From Bacteroides gallinarum DSM 18171 = JCM 13658 (GTDB lineage Bacteria > Bacteroidota > Bacteroidia > Bacteroidales > Bacteroidaceae), in assembly GCF_000374365.1 (NCBI RefSeq), contig NZ_KB894150.1:1-42514 (forward strand): DNA of 42,514 nucleotides, given 5' to 3'. The notes under the pieces were generated by a model. It was not told the DNA's origin and ran no database searches. It saw only the letters and a list, made by a program, of their open reading frames with translations. Within the stretch, counting starts at the first letter, position 1. Every line of letters begins with the position of its first letter. The translations under genes and the position numbers were made by a program. Positions 1-6,812 of this stretch are shown one piece after another.

Positions 1-228
1 CACGACTGCCTGCTCGATATGTTCCTCCACACGGTTCTTTATGATAGGCTTACGGCGAGAAATCTCCTGCAAGGCGACTTCGCCTCCTTGTTCATACAAC
101 TCTTTGAAACGATAGAAACTGTCACGGCTGTAGCCCATAATCTTACAGGCACGTGACACGTTTCCTAATTGTTGGGAGAGCTCAAGCAATCCCAGTTTGT
201 TCTTGATGACCTTTTCTGATGTTGTCAT
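1..228 (-). CDS. IS481-like transposase, N-terminal part (cut by window edge)
   Basis: Reading the minus strand from the ATG at 228 gives 76 codons without a stop that run off the left edge. The protein starts MTTSEKVIKNKLGLLELSQQ and contains a helix-turn-helix of the type GNVSRACKIMGYSRDSFYRF, followed by EISRRKP. This is the N-terminal HTH of IS481/IS3-like DDE transposases common in Bacteroidales; the catalytic DDE domain must lie outside the window. Recognition is from the family pattern, not a search. No other gene lies between it and the flavin reductase, so the element most likely inserted upstream of that gene. Confidence 0.8.
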   Translation of the reverse strand, partial: MTTSEKVIKNKLGLLELSQQLGNVSRACKIMGYSRDSFYRFKELYEQGGEVALQEISRRKPIIKNRVEEHIEQAVV

Positions 229-297
229 AACTCAATCTGTTTTCTATTACAAAATTATTCTTTTTATGCGTAACTGTCAGATTAAGTCTTGACTAAT
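1..297 (-). mobile_element. End of an insertion sequence
   Basis: The transposase start is followed by about 65 AT-rich bases and then, at 274-293, a sequence that on the minus strand reads GTCAAGACTTAATCTGACAG. That is the type of terminal inverted repeat expected outside an IS481-like transposase start. The exact outer edge (about 293-297) is inferred, because the other end of the element and the target duplication are not in view. Confidence 0.5.
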
Positions 298-369
298 TCA
301 CTTTAAGGCATACATCGCAATTGGATTTTCCGTTTTCCTCTCTTATCTGTAATTCGTGTTAAAGAAACT

Positions 370-412
370 GTAATTTATCTACATGAGTGGTGGTTCGCAT
401 TCCGTAATTTTG
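370..412 (+). promoter_or_regulatory. Promoter of the flavin reductase gene
   Basis: TAATTTTG at 405-412 matches the Bacteroides -7 box TAnnTTTG, 47 bases before the ATG at 460. No TTTG -33 box is present at the usual distance. Instead there is GTAATTTATCTACA at 370-383, and a closely similar GTAATTCGTCTACA lies at the same distance from the -7 box of the hydrolase promoter at 3439-3481. This suggests activator control by a shared regulator. Confidence 0.6.
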
Positions 413-459
413 TACCATTGTAATATAAACCGCAATTATAATTAACGAAGAACAATAGT

Positions 460-1020
460 ATGAGAAAGAATTTCGGGGCAAAGCCCTTTACCTATCCGCA
501 GCCGGTGTTTATCATTGCTGCTTACGACGAAAACGGAACTCCCAATGCCATGAACGCTGCTTGGGGCGGTATCAGCGAGATGAAGGAAATCAGCATCTGC
601 ATCAGTGCAGGGCATAAGACGACTGCCAATATACTGAAACGCAAGGCGTTCACGGTGAGTATGGCGGAAGCCGGACAAGTGGTTGCCTGCGATTACGTAG
701 GTGTCGTTTCCGGCAATAAGGTGGCGGACAAGTTTGCTCGTGCAGGTTTCCACGCCATCCGTTCGGAGTTCGTGGACGCACCGCTGATTGACGAACTTTC
801 CGTAGCCGTAGAGTGCAGGCTGATAGACTACAATCCCGAAACCTGCATTTTGCGCGGCGAGATAGTCAATGTAAGCGTAGACGAGCGTGTGCTCGACGAA
901 AACGGAAAAGTAGACGCTTCCAAAGTGTCTCCTATCATTTTCGACCCGTTCAACAACGATTACCTGAAAGTTGGCGAGAAGGTGGGCAATGCCTTCTCGG
1001 ACGGTAAGGCATTGAAGTAA
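460..1020 (+). CDS. Flavin reductase family protein (flavoredoxin-like)
   Basis: A 186-residue cytoplasmic protein of the flavin reductase-like split-barrel family that binds FMN and reduces flavin or other acceptors with NAD(P)H. Seen: an N-terminal PQPVFIIAAYDENGTPNAMNAAWGG stretch (the phosphate/FMN-binding strand-loop of the family), HKTTANILK around residues 53-61, and FTVSMAEAGQVVACDYVG. Length is usual for the family. It stands alone, with its own -7 box at 405-412 and an IS end 160 bases upstream. The ATG at 460 is the only sensible start. The physiological acceptor cannot be told from sequence. Confidence 0.88.
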   Translation: MRKNFGAKPFTYPQPVFIIAAYDENGTPNAMNAAWGGISEMKEISICISAGHKTTANILKRKAFTVSMAEAGQVVACDYVGVVSGNKVADKFARAGFHAIRSEFVDAPLIDELSVAVECRLIDYNPETCILRGEIVNVSVDERVLDENGKVDASKVSPIIFDPFNNDYLKVGEKVGNAFSDGKALK

Positions 1021-1060
1021 TGAGATACGGGTAGCCGGGCGCAGCCCGGAGCTTTGCAGG

Positions 1061-1149
1061 AAGTTAACATCGTACTCCGTATGATGTTAACTTCGTATCG
1101 GCGGGATGTTAACTTATTGCACCCTAATAAGTTAATATCCTGCCGATAC
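1061..1149 (+). repeat. Two consecutive hairpins sharing a GTTAAC core
   Basis: Hairpin 1: arms 1061-1075 and 1079-1093, loop TCC. Hairpin 2: arms 1095-1118 and 1126-1149 (24 bases each), loop of 7. The only departures from perfect pairing, one in the first and two in the second, are G opposite T, which still pair as G-U in RNA. No T-run follows, so these are not classical terminators. A smaller hairpin, CCGGGC-GCA-GCCCGG, lies just before them at 1036-1050. They fill the gap between the flavin reductase and proS. Confidence 0.75.
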
Positions 1150-1268
1150 ATATATTAACTTGTTGTAAGCGCCCAATTACGACGGAATACGACAAGAAGA
1201 AGCCCTTCGTTTATAAAGTCTGCAAAAAATAGTGATTGTATAATAAACACTTTTCGCACGGAAATTTG

Positions 1269-1276
1269 TACTTTTG
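1269..1276 (+). promoter_or_regulatory. -7 box of the proS promoter
   Basis: TACTTTTG fits TAnnTTTG exactly, 46 bases before the proS ATG. A convincing -33 TTTG at 19-21 bp is not seen. Confidence 0.6.
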
Positions 1277-1322
1277 CACTCCGTTAACGAACTCGAATAG
1301 AAAACTTTAAAAACGAAATAGA

Positions 1323-2816
1323 ATGGCAGTAGAATTGAAAGACCTTACCAAACGTAGCGAGAATTATTCTCAATGGTACAACGAGTTGGTGGTAAAAGCC
1401 GATTTGGCAGAACAGTCGGCTGTGCGCGGATGTATGGTAATCAAGCCCTACGGATACGCAATTTGGGAGAAGATGCAGCGTCAGTTGGACGATATGTTCA
1501 AGGAAACGGGACATGTAAACGCTTATTTCCCGTTGCTTATCCCCAAATCATTCCTCAGCCGCGAAGCGGAACACGTAGAAGGCTTTGCCAAAGAATGCGC
1601 CGTAGTTACGCACTATCGTTTGAAGAACGACCCCAATGGCGGCGGCGTGGTGGTAGACCCTGCTGCGAAGCTGGAGGAGGAGCTCATTATCCGTCCTACA
1701 TCGGAAACTATCATCTGGAACACCTATAAGAACTGGATAAACTCTTACCGCGACCTGCCTATCCTGTGCAACCAGTGGGCCAACGTATTCCGTTGGGAAA
1801 TGCGTACCCGTCTGTTCCTGCGTACTGCCGAATTCTTGTGGCAGGAAGGCCACACGGCACACGCCACCCGCGAAGAGGCTGAGGAGGAAGCTGTACGGAT
1901 GCTGAACGTGTACGGCGAGTTTGCCGAGAAATACATGGCAGTACCCGTGGTTAAGGGTGTGAAATCTGCCAACGAACGTTTTGCCGGCGCCCTCAACACC
2001 TATACCATTGAGGCGATGATGCAGGACGGCAAAGCCCTGCAAAGCGGTACTTCCCACTTCCTGGGACAGAATTTCGCCAAAGCTTTTGATGTGCAGTTCG
2101 TAAATAAAGAAAACAAGCTGGAATACGTTTGGGCTACTTCCTGGGGAGTGTCTACCCGCCTTATGGGGGCGCTTATCATGACGCATTCCGATGATAACGG
2201 CCTGGTACTTCCGCCGCATCTGGCTCCGATACAAGTAGTTATCGTGCCTATCTACAAGAATGCTGAAATGCTTGCCAAGATTGACGAAAAGGTGGCAGGT
2301 ATCGTAGCCAAGCTGAAATCGCTGGGTATCTCCGTGAAGTATGACAATGCCGACAACAAGCGTCCGGGCTTCAAGTTCGCCGATTACGAGGTGAAAGGCG
2401 TTCCCGTCCGTCTGGTAATGGGTGGCCGCGACCTGGAGAACAATACAATGGAAGTGATGCGCCGCGATACGCTGGAAAAGGAAACCCGCTCTTGCGACGG
2501 TATCGAGGAATACGTGAAAGACCTGCTCGAAGAAATCCAGGCGAATATCTACAAGAAAGCGCTGGATTACCGCAACAGCCGCATTACAACGGTAGACAGT
2601 TACGACGAGTTCAAGGAAAAGATTGAGGAAGGCGGTTTCATCCTGGCTCACTGGGACGGAACGACCGAAACCGAGGAGAAGATTAAGGAAGAAACCAAAG
2701 CCACTATCCGTTGCATTCCGTTCGATTCGTTCGTGCCGGGCGACAAAGAACCGGGCAAGTGCATGGTTACCGGTAAGCCGTCGGCATGCCGTGTGATATT
2801 TGCACGTTCCTATTAA
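1323..2816 (+). CDS. proS: Prolyl-tRNA synthetase, short archaeal/eukaryotic type
   Basis: A 497-residue cytoplasmic enzyme that charges tRNA-Pro with proline. Seen: class II motif 2 region RPTSETIIWNTYKNW followed by WRWEMRTRLFLRT-type residues, LWQEGHTAHAT, motif 3 region GTSHFLGQNFAKAF with STRLMGALIMTHSDDNGLVLPP, then an anticodon-binding domain (about 280-400) and a C-terminal extension ending in FARSY. The absence of the inserted editing domain and the C-terminal tyrosine mark the archaeal/eukaryotic class, which is usual in Bacteroidetes. Single gene with its own promoter and a terminator at 2877-2921. Confidence 0.97.
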   Translation: MAVELKDLTKRSENYSQWYNELVVKADLAEQSAVRGCMVIKPYGYAIWEKMQRQLDDMFKETGHVNAYFPLLIPKSFLSREAEHVEGFAKECAVVTHYRLKNDPNGGGVVVDPAAKLEEELIIRPTSETIIWNTYKNWINSYRDLPILCNQWANVFRWEMRTRLFLRTAEFLWQEGHTAHATREEAEEEAVRMLNVYGEFAEKYMAVPVVKGVKSANERFAGALNTYTIEAMMQDGKALQSGTSHFLGQNFAKAFDVQFVNKENKLEYVWATSWGVSTRLMGALIMTHSDDNGLVLPPHLAPIQVVIVPIYKNAEMLAKIDEKVAGIVAKLKSLGISVKYDNADNKRPGFKFADYEVKGVPVRLVMGGRDLENNTMEVMRRDTLEKETRSCDGIEEYVKDLLEEIQANIYKKALDYRNSRITTVDSYDEFKEKIEEGGFILAHWDGTTETEEKIKEETKATIRCIPFDSFVPGDKEPGKCMVTGKPSACRVIFARSY

Positions 2817-2859
2817 AATAGGTAAGGCTTTTCTTTCCGCGGGACGGATTTTTCCAGCC

Positions 2860-3370
2860 CGCGAAACAAATAAATTCATCCCGTGAGAAGAATAAATTCA
2901 TCTCGCGGGATGCTTTTTTTTATCTCATGAGATGCTTTGTCTTAATGTACCGTAAGATGTTTTTTCTTTGATAACTATAAATTGCCTTACAATGTGAGAC
3001 TCTGTTAAACAGTAGGATATATAAGAATATAAACTCTCTATAAATCGTATAATCGTTTATAAAAGGTTTTGCTGTAAGATAGTATATAATCACTCTTTCT
3101 TTTACTTTGTGAAATGCTTTCCTTTTACTCTCATAATATACTTTTCTTATATTCCGTGAGATGTTTTTTACCTTGTGAAATGCTTTCTTTTTTACTCTCA
3201 TAATATACTTTTCTTATATTCCGTGAGACGTTTTTTACTTTGTGAAATGCTTTCCTTTTACTCTCATAATATACTTTCTCTTATATTCCGTGAGATGTTT
3301 TTTACCTTGTGAAATGCTTTCTTTTTTATCCTCATAAGATACTTCCCCTTTATTCCCGTAAGATAATCTT
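2860..3370. repeat. Degenerate tandem repeat tract, about 22-bp unit, with a 66-67-bp higher-order repeat
   Basis: The 718-base gap between proS and the hydrolase contains no gene. It holds a degenerate unit of about 22 bases, reading on the minus strand roughly as CATCTCACGGNATNAAAAAAG. From 3105 the units are organised in a three-unit block repeated four times, starting near 3105, 3171, 3238 and 3305 (periods 66, 67, 67); the last copy is decayed. The proS terminator stem is made of two facing units. A single extra unit (TTATGAGATGCTTTTCC) lies at 4681-4697. Confidence 0.8.
2877..2921 (+). terminator. Rho-independent terminator of proS
   Basis: CATCCCGTGAGA (2877-2888) pairs with TCTCGCGGGATG (2901-2912) with one G-U pair, and eight T follow at 2914-2921. 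The stem sequence itself belongs to the repeat family that continues to 3370. Confidence 0.85.
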
Positions 3371-3438
3371 CCTCACCCCCCTCGGACTTCCAACAATTTC
3401 CTCATTACACGAAATCAGTAATTGAGGTTATAAATGCC

Positions 3439-3481
3439 GTAATTCGTCTACAAAGAGTAGTGCCGGATGTGGCTACATTTG
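3439..3481 (+). promoter_or_regulatory. Promoter of the alpha/beta hydrolase gene
   Basis: TACATTTG at 3474-3481 is a good -7 box. GTAATTCGTCTACA at 3439-3452 sits 35 bases before it, the same arrangement as upstream of the flavin reductase. A small hairpin (ATCATCC/GGATGAT, about 3483-3503) follows in the leader. Confidence 0.6.
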
Positions 3482-3534
3482 CATCATCCCGGAACGGATG
3501 ATACATTTCTTGTTTTACTTAATAAATTACGCCG

Positions 3535-4608
3535 ATGAAAAAATTATTGAAAAGCTTTTGTGCAGCAACGGCCATGTGCTTTTGCGTTGCGGCAAATCTG
3601 TATGCAACAGACAGTAACTCTAATAACAACAACATTATGGACAAGCAATCGAACCAGTCCCCCGGGTGGGACAAAGTATTTCCGAAAAGTGACAAGGTAA
3701 ATCATTCGAAGGTAACCTTCCGCAACCGTTACGGCATCACGCTCGTTGCCGATATGTATATCCCCGAAGATGCTGGAGGCAAGTTGCCCGCCATTGCCGT
3801 GAGCGGTCCGTTCGGTGCGGTCAAGGAGCAGGCTTCGGGTCTGTATGCCCAGACATTGGCAGAGCGCGGTTTCCTGACTATCGCATTCGACCCCTCGTAC
3901 ACCGGCGAAAGCGGCGGCGAACCCCGTTATGTGGCTTCGCCCGACATCAATACGGAAGATTTCTGTGCGGCGGTCGATTACCTTTCCACACGCGACGATG
4001 TCAATGCCGGGCGAATCGGTATCCTCGGTATCTGCGGTTGGGGCGGCATGGCGCTCAATGCGGCGGCTATGGATACCCGTATCAAGGCAACCGTCACAGC
4101 GACGATGTACGATATGAGCCGGGTGAACGCCAACGGCTATTTCGACGCTATGGATGCTGATGCACGTTATGAACTCCGCTGCCAACTCAATGCCCAGCGT
4201 ACGGAAGATGCGAGAAAAGGTTCGTATGCCTTGGCGGGAGGTGTCGTAGACCCATTGCCTGCCGATGCTCCGCAGTTCGTTAAAGACTACCATGCCTATT
4301 ATAAGACGGAACGCGGCTATCACGAACGCTCGCTCAACTCAAACGAGGGGTGGAATAAGACATCTGCTTTGTCGTTCATCAATATGCCCATTCTGGCATA
4401 CAGCGATGAAATCCGCAGCGCGGTATTGATGATTCACGGCGAGCAGGCACATTCCCGTTATTTCAGCGAAGATGCTTTCAAGAAACTGAAGGGCGTCAAC
4501 AAGGAACTGCTGATTATCCCGGGCGCTAACCATGTGGATTTGTACGACAACCTGAAAGTAATTCCCTTCGACCGGATAGAACAGTTTTTCCGGAAACATC
4601 TCAAGTAG
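3535..4608 (+). CDS. Exported alpha/beta hydrolase, dienelactone hydrolase/YcjY-like
   Basis: A 357-residue protein with a signal peptide (MKKLLKSFCAATAMCFCVAANLYA) and so probably periplasmic. The alpha/beta hydrolase fold is shown by an oxyanion-type SGPFG loop near residue 90, the nucleophile elbow LGICGWGG with Cys at about 167, and a late histidine in IPGANHVDLYD (about 332). A cysteine rather than serine at the elbow is known for dienelactone hydrolase and the YcjY group; the substrate is unknown. The promoter resembles that of the flavin reductase, so the two may answer to the same signal. Monocistronic. Confidence 0.85.
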   Translation: MKKLLKSFCAATAMCFCVAANLYATDSNSNNNNIMDKQSNQSPGWDKVFPKSDKVNHSKVTFRNRYGITLVADMYIPEDAGGKLPAIAVSGPFGAVKEQASGLYAQTLAERGFLTIAFDPSYTGESGGEPRYVASPDINTEDFCAAVDYLSTRDDVNAGRIGILGICGWGGMALNAAAMDTRIKATVTATMYDMSRVNANGYFDAMDADARYELRCQLNAQRTEDARKGSYALAGGVVDPLPADAPQFVKDYHAYYKTERGYHERSLNSNEGWNKTSALSFINMPILAYSDEIRSAVLMIHGEQAHSRYFSEDAFKKLKGVNKELLIIPGANHVDLYDNLKVIPFDRIEQFFRKHLK

Positions 4609-5025
4609 AGGGGCAGAGACAGTTTGCCGTAACCTCCCCGCTTTTCCGCTGCCGCTTCCTTTCCCAACCGGATTGTATCCTTATGAGATGCTTTTCCTTC
4701 CACGGAAAAGTCCCTTGACTTTATAAAAACTGCGGGAAAAGTTTAATTAACGTTATGTCAAGACGTAAAGAGTAGAAAGTTAGGTAACAGGTAACGAATT
4801 GGTAACGGTGCGGGATTCTTTGAGTTTCTTCGCTCTGCGCTGATAACTTGGTACGGATGTACAAAAATAGACTGAAAATAGGAAATAAATGCGGTGTTTT
4901 TTTATAGAGGGGATTTTTGAGGGTAAATGGGTGGACGGAAAATGAAAAGGGTGCAAAAAGAGGATTGCACTGTGCATTTTTTTTGTGAGATTGTAAAACG
5001 CTGATATTCAAGGTGTATTTTATAG
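4609..5025. other. Non-coding gap after the hydrolase gene
   Basis: No convincing gene. It contains one more copy of the 22-bp-type repeat at 4681-4697 and a short hairpin, CTTTTCC (4691-4697) with GGAAAAG (4704-4710), which could be a weak terminator for the hydrolase gene but lacks a T-run. The rest is AT-rich sequence without visible structure. Confidence 0.5.
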
Positions 5026-5061
5026 GTGCAGGGTACAGCTATATATAGCTGTACCCTGCAC
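5026..5061. promoter_or_regulatory. 36-bp perfect palindrome upstream of the TetR gene
   Basis: The 36 bases at 5026-5061 equal their own reverse complement: GTGCAGGGTACAGCTATA followed by its mirror. It ends 120 bases before the TetR start. There is no T-run, so it is not a standard terminator. A binding site for the adjacent TetR regulator or a strong RNA hairpin are both possible. Confidence 0.6.
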
Positions 5062-5140
5062 GTGCCCTATGACTTGTCTTAAAAAGAGGGTGTATGTGAG
5101 GTTTTACGAGTGGGGTTATGGCTGTTCGGAAGAAATGTAT

Positions 5141-5148
5141 TATCTTCG
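5141..5148 (+). promoter_or_regulatory. Possible -7 box of the TetR gene
   Basis: TATCTTCG differs at one position from TAnnTTTG and lies 33 bases before the ATG. Weak on its own. Confidence 0.35.
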
Positions 5149-5181
5149 TGAAAACCAAAGATAATTATATGCTGCGCTGAT

Positions 5182-5781
5182 ATGAAAACGAATAAGGCTG
5201 AAATATATAGAAATGCATTCCGGCTGTTCTTACAGGACAATTACGAGAAGGTGACGGTGGTAAAACTGGAGAAAGCTATCGGATTGTCGTGCCGGGGTAT
5301 CTACCATCATACGAAGGATAAATTGGGACTGTTCAAGGCTGTTGTAGATACTTATATCTTTGAACCGCACAAGGTGGAAAACAAGTTCGTGTTTGCGGAA
5401 GATATTTCATTGCGGGACTTCCTGCAAACCTATATCGAAGGGGTGGAAAGGACAATGGATTATCTAAGCAATGAACTGGGAGTGGATAGAAAGGAATGTG
5501 CCAAATGTTATTTTCAGTTCTTGTTCCAAGCGTACAAGTATTATCCGAACTTTGTGGATAAAATGGATGCTATTTTTGAGAAAGACCAGCAAATGTGGCG
5601 AAAGATAATTGACCGGGCAATCGCAACGGGGGAAATCAGAAAGGATATTGCCACGGAAGAGGTCGTCGATATGTTCCGAATGGCACATTTGGGAATGTCC
5701 TACGTGCTGGCTTTTACCACGGGACTTGATACCGAACGATTGAAACGGCAATTTGATGCTGTATATAAACTACTGAAATGA
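5182..5781 (+). CDS. TetR/AcrR family transcriptional regulator
   Basis: A 199-residue regulator, normal length for the family. The N-terminal helix-turn-helix is clear at about residues 24-57 (VTVVKLEKAIGLSCRGIYHHTKDKLGLF), followed by an all-helical ligand-binding region. Ligand and targets are unknown. It is monocistronic, with a terminator at 5831-5855. No efflux or enzyme gene is adjacent, so autoregulation through the 36-bp palindrome upstream is the simplest guess. It closes the core segment before the accessory island. Confidence 0.9.
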   Translation: MKTNKAEIYRNAFRLFLQDNYEKVTVVKLEKAIGLSCRGIYHHTKDKLGLFKAVVDTYIFEPHKVENKFVFAEDISLRDFLQTYIEGVERTMDYLSNELGVDRKECAKCYFQFLFQAYKYYPNFVDKMDAIFEKDQQMWRKIIDRAIATGEIRKDIATEEVVDMFRMAHLGMSYVLAFTTGLDTERLKRQFDAVYKLLK

Positions 5782-5830
5782 TTCTTTTGAACTGAAACTG
5801 AGTATCATTCAATCTTTTATGTGATATGTG

Positions 5831-5855
5831 AAGCACCTTTCGGGGTGCTTTTTTT
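5831..5855 (+). terminator. Terminator of the TetR gene
   Basis: AAGCACC (5831-5837) pairs with GGTGCTT (5844-5850) and a run of T follows to 5855. Confidence 0.9.
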
Positions 5856-5907
5856 GTGTCTGCACGAAATAAAATACAGTAAGCACTGTATTTCTGAAAG
5901 TTTGTAC

Positions 5908-5915
5908 TATATTTG
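5908..5915 (+). promoter_or_regulatory. -7 box at the start of the accessory gene row
   Basis: TATATTTG fits TAnnTTTG, 25 bases before the ATG at 5940. It is the only good promoter found before the run of plus-strand genes that follows. Confidence 0.55.
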
Positions 5916-5939
5916 GGGAAACAATAATGATGAAATAAC

Positions 5940-6446
5940 ATGAAACTTAAAATAGTATTGATAATGGAATTACTGAGTTTAGGATTAAATACCAATGCAC
6001 AACAATACGATTACGGTGAAATAGAAAAGAAGGACTTCCTATACCATTTTATCGGAGATTCTGATTCATTGGGCTTGATTGATAAGAAGTATGTGGACGC
6101 ATGGTGGAACGTTTCAGATTCTACTTCGATAATCCCTTTAACCCGAAAGGAAACACGAGACATTATTAAAGCCTTTAAAAGCGGAGCGTTTGATGATACA
6201 AGTGTGATAAAACATGATGATGTTAAAAATGAAGCCGGGGAAATAATAGAATATGGTATGATAGAAAGCATATCAGTGCAAGCAGATCTTCCTCCCAAGA
6301 CTTACTACATATTTGTTGGAAAAACCAAAGAACTTCCTTATAAGAATGGTCATTTTTACATGACAGACGTTACAAGTGTTTCACTCTCTAATAAATGGAA
6401 AAAGAAAGTGGATGCCATTATCAAGAAATATTGCTCTAATGAGTAG
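5940..6446 (+). CDS. Small exported protein of unknown function
   Basis: 168 residues with an N-terminal signal peptide (hydrophobic to about residue 20, cleavage near TNAQQ). The mature part is hydrophilic, with YIFVGKTKELPYKNGHFYMTD near the end. I do not recognise a family. First gene of a plus-strand row of small secreted, lipoprotein and ankyrin proteins, in which it may be an immunity-type or accessory protein by context only. The row is more AT-rich than the flanking core genes. Confidence 0.7.
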   Translation: MKLKIVLIMELLSLGLNTNAQQYDYGEIEKKDFLYHFIGDSDSLGLIDKKYVDAWWNVSDSTSIIPLTRKETRDIIKAFKSGAFDDTSVIKHDDVKNEAGEIIEYGMIESISVQADLPPKTYYIFVGKTKELPYKNGHFYMTDVTSVSLSNKWKKKVDAIIKKYCSNE

Positions 6447-6520
6447 CTATCGAAAAAGAATGGATAGGAAGCGAAAAAGGATATATGAGGTGACAGGGTA
6501 TCTTTGTCGCCATTGGAATA

Positions 6521-6800
6521 GTTGTTCACAGTGGAAGATTATGAGGGTGCGGACATGATACCCGAAAGCATTGTTCATTCGCTGACATTACCGGACGTCG
6601 GAACGGAGCTATACGAGTTTGTACGGGAAAGGCTGGTGCTGTTCAGTGAGGAACAAAGGAAGGCTGTACTACACTTTTTGGAATATCTGGAACGATGCCA
6701 TGCGGAAGATTTTACGGATATATGTGTGGATGATTGGTGTTTGGCTACTCCACGCAGGGCGATTGAAAGATGGTGCAGACTTGTTACTAATGAAATATAA
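6521..6800 (+). pseudogene. 5'-truncated copy of the 9154-9660 gene
   Basis: Bases 6521-6775 match 9381-9635 over 255 bases with 7 mismatches and no gaps. The reading frame stays open and would encode about 90 residues, but the first 76 or so residues of the full gene are missing, no ATG start exists in frame at the join, and the last nine residues differ from the full copy. It is therefore a remnant made by duplication or recombination, though expression of a short product from a TTG cannot be excluded. Confidence 0.8.
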
Positions 6801-6812
6801 AATATATGAATC

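Noticed and set aside
1548..2879. 443-residue minus-strand open frame across proS
   Set aside because: Antisense shadow of a conserved gene; His/Phe-rich product without family features.
3105..3370. CRISPR array
   Set aside because: The blocks are near-identical over their full 66-67 bases, with no unique spacers, and no cas genes are present.
4609..5181. Coding frames in the gap before the TetR gene (for example 4721-5011 minus)
   Set aside because: Phe/Pro-rich AT-driven sequence, no start signals, overlapped by the palindrome region.
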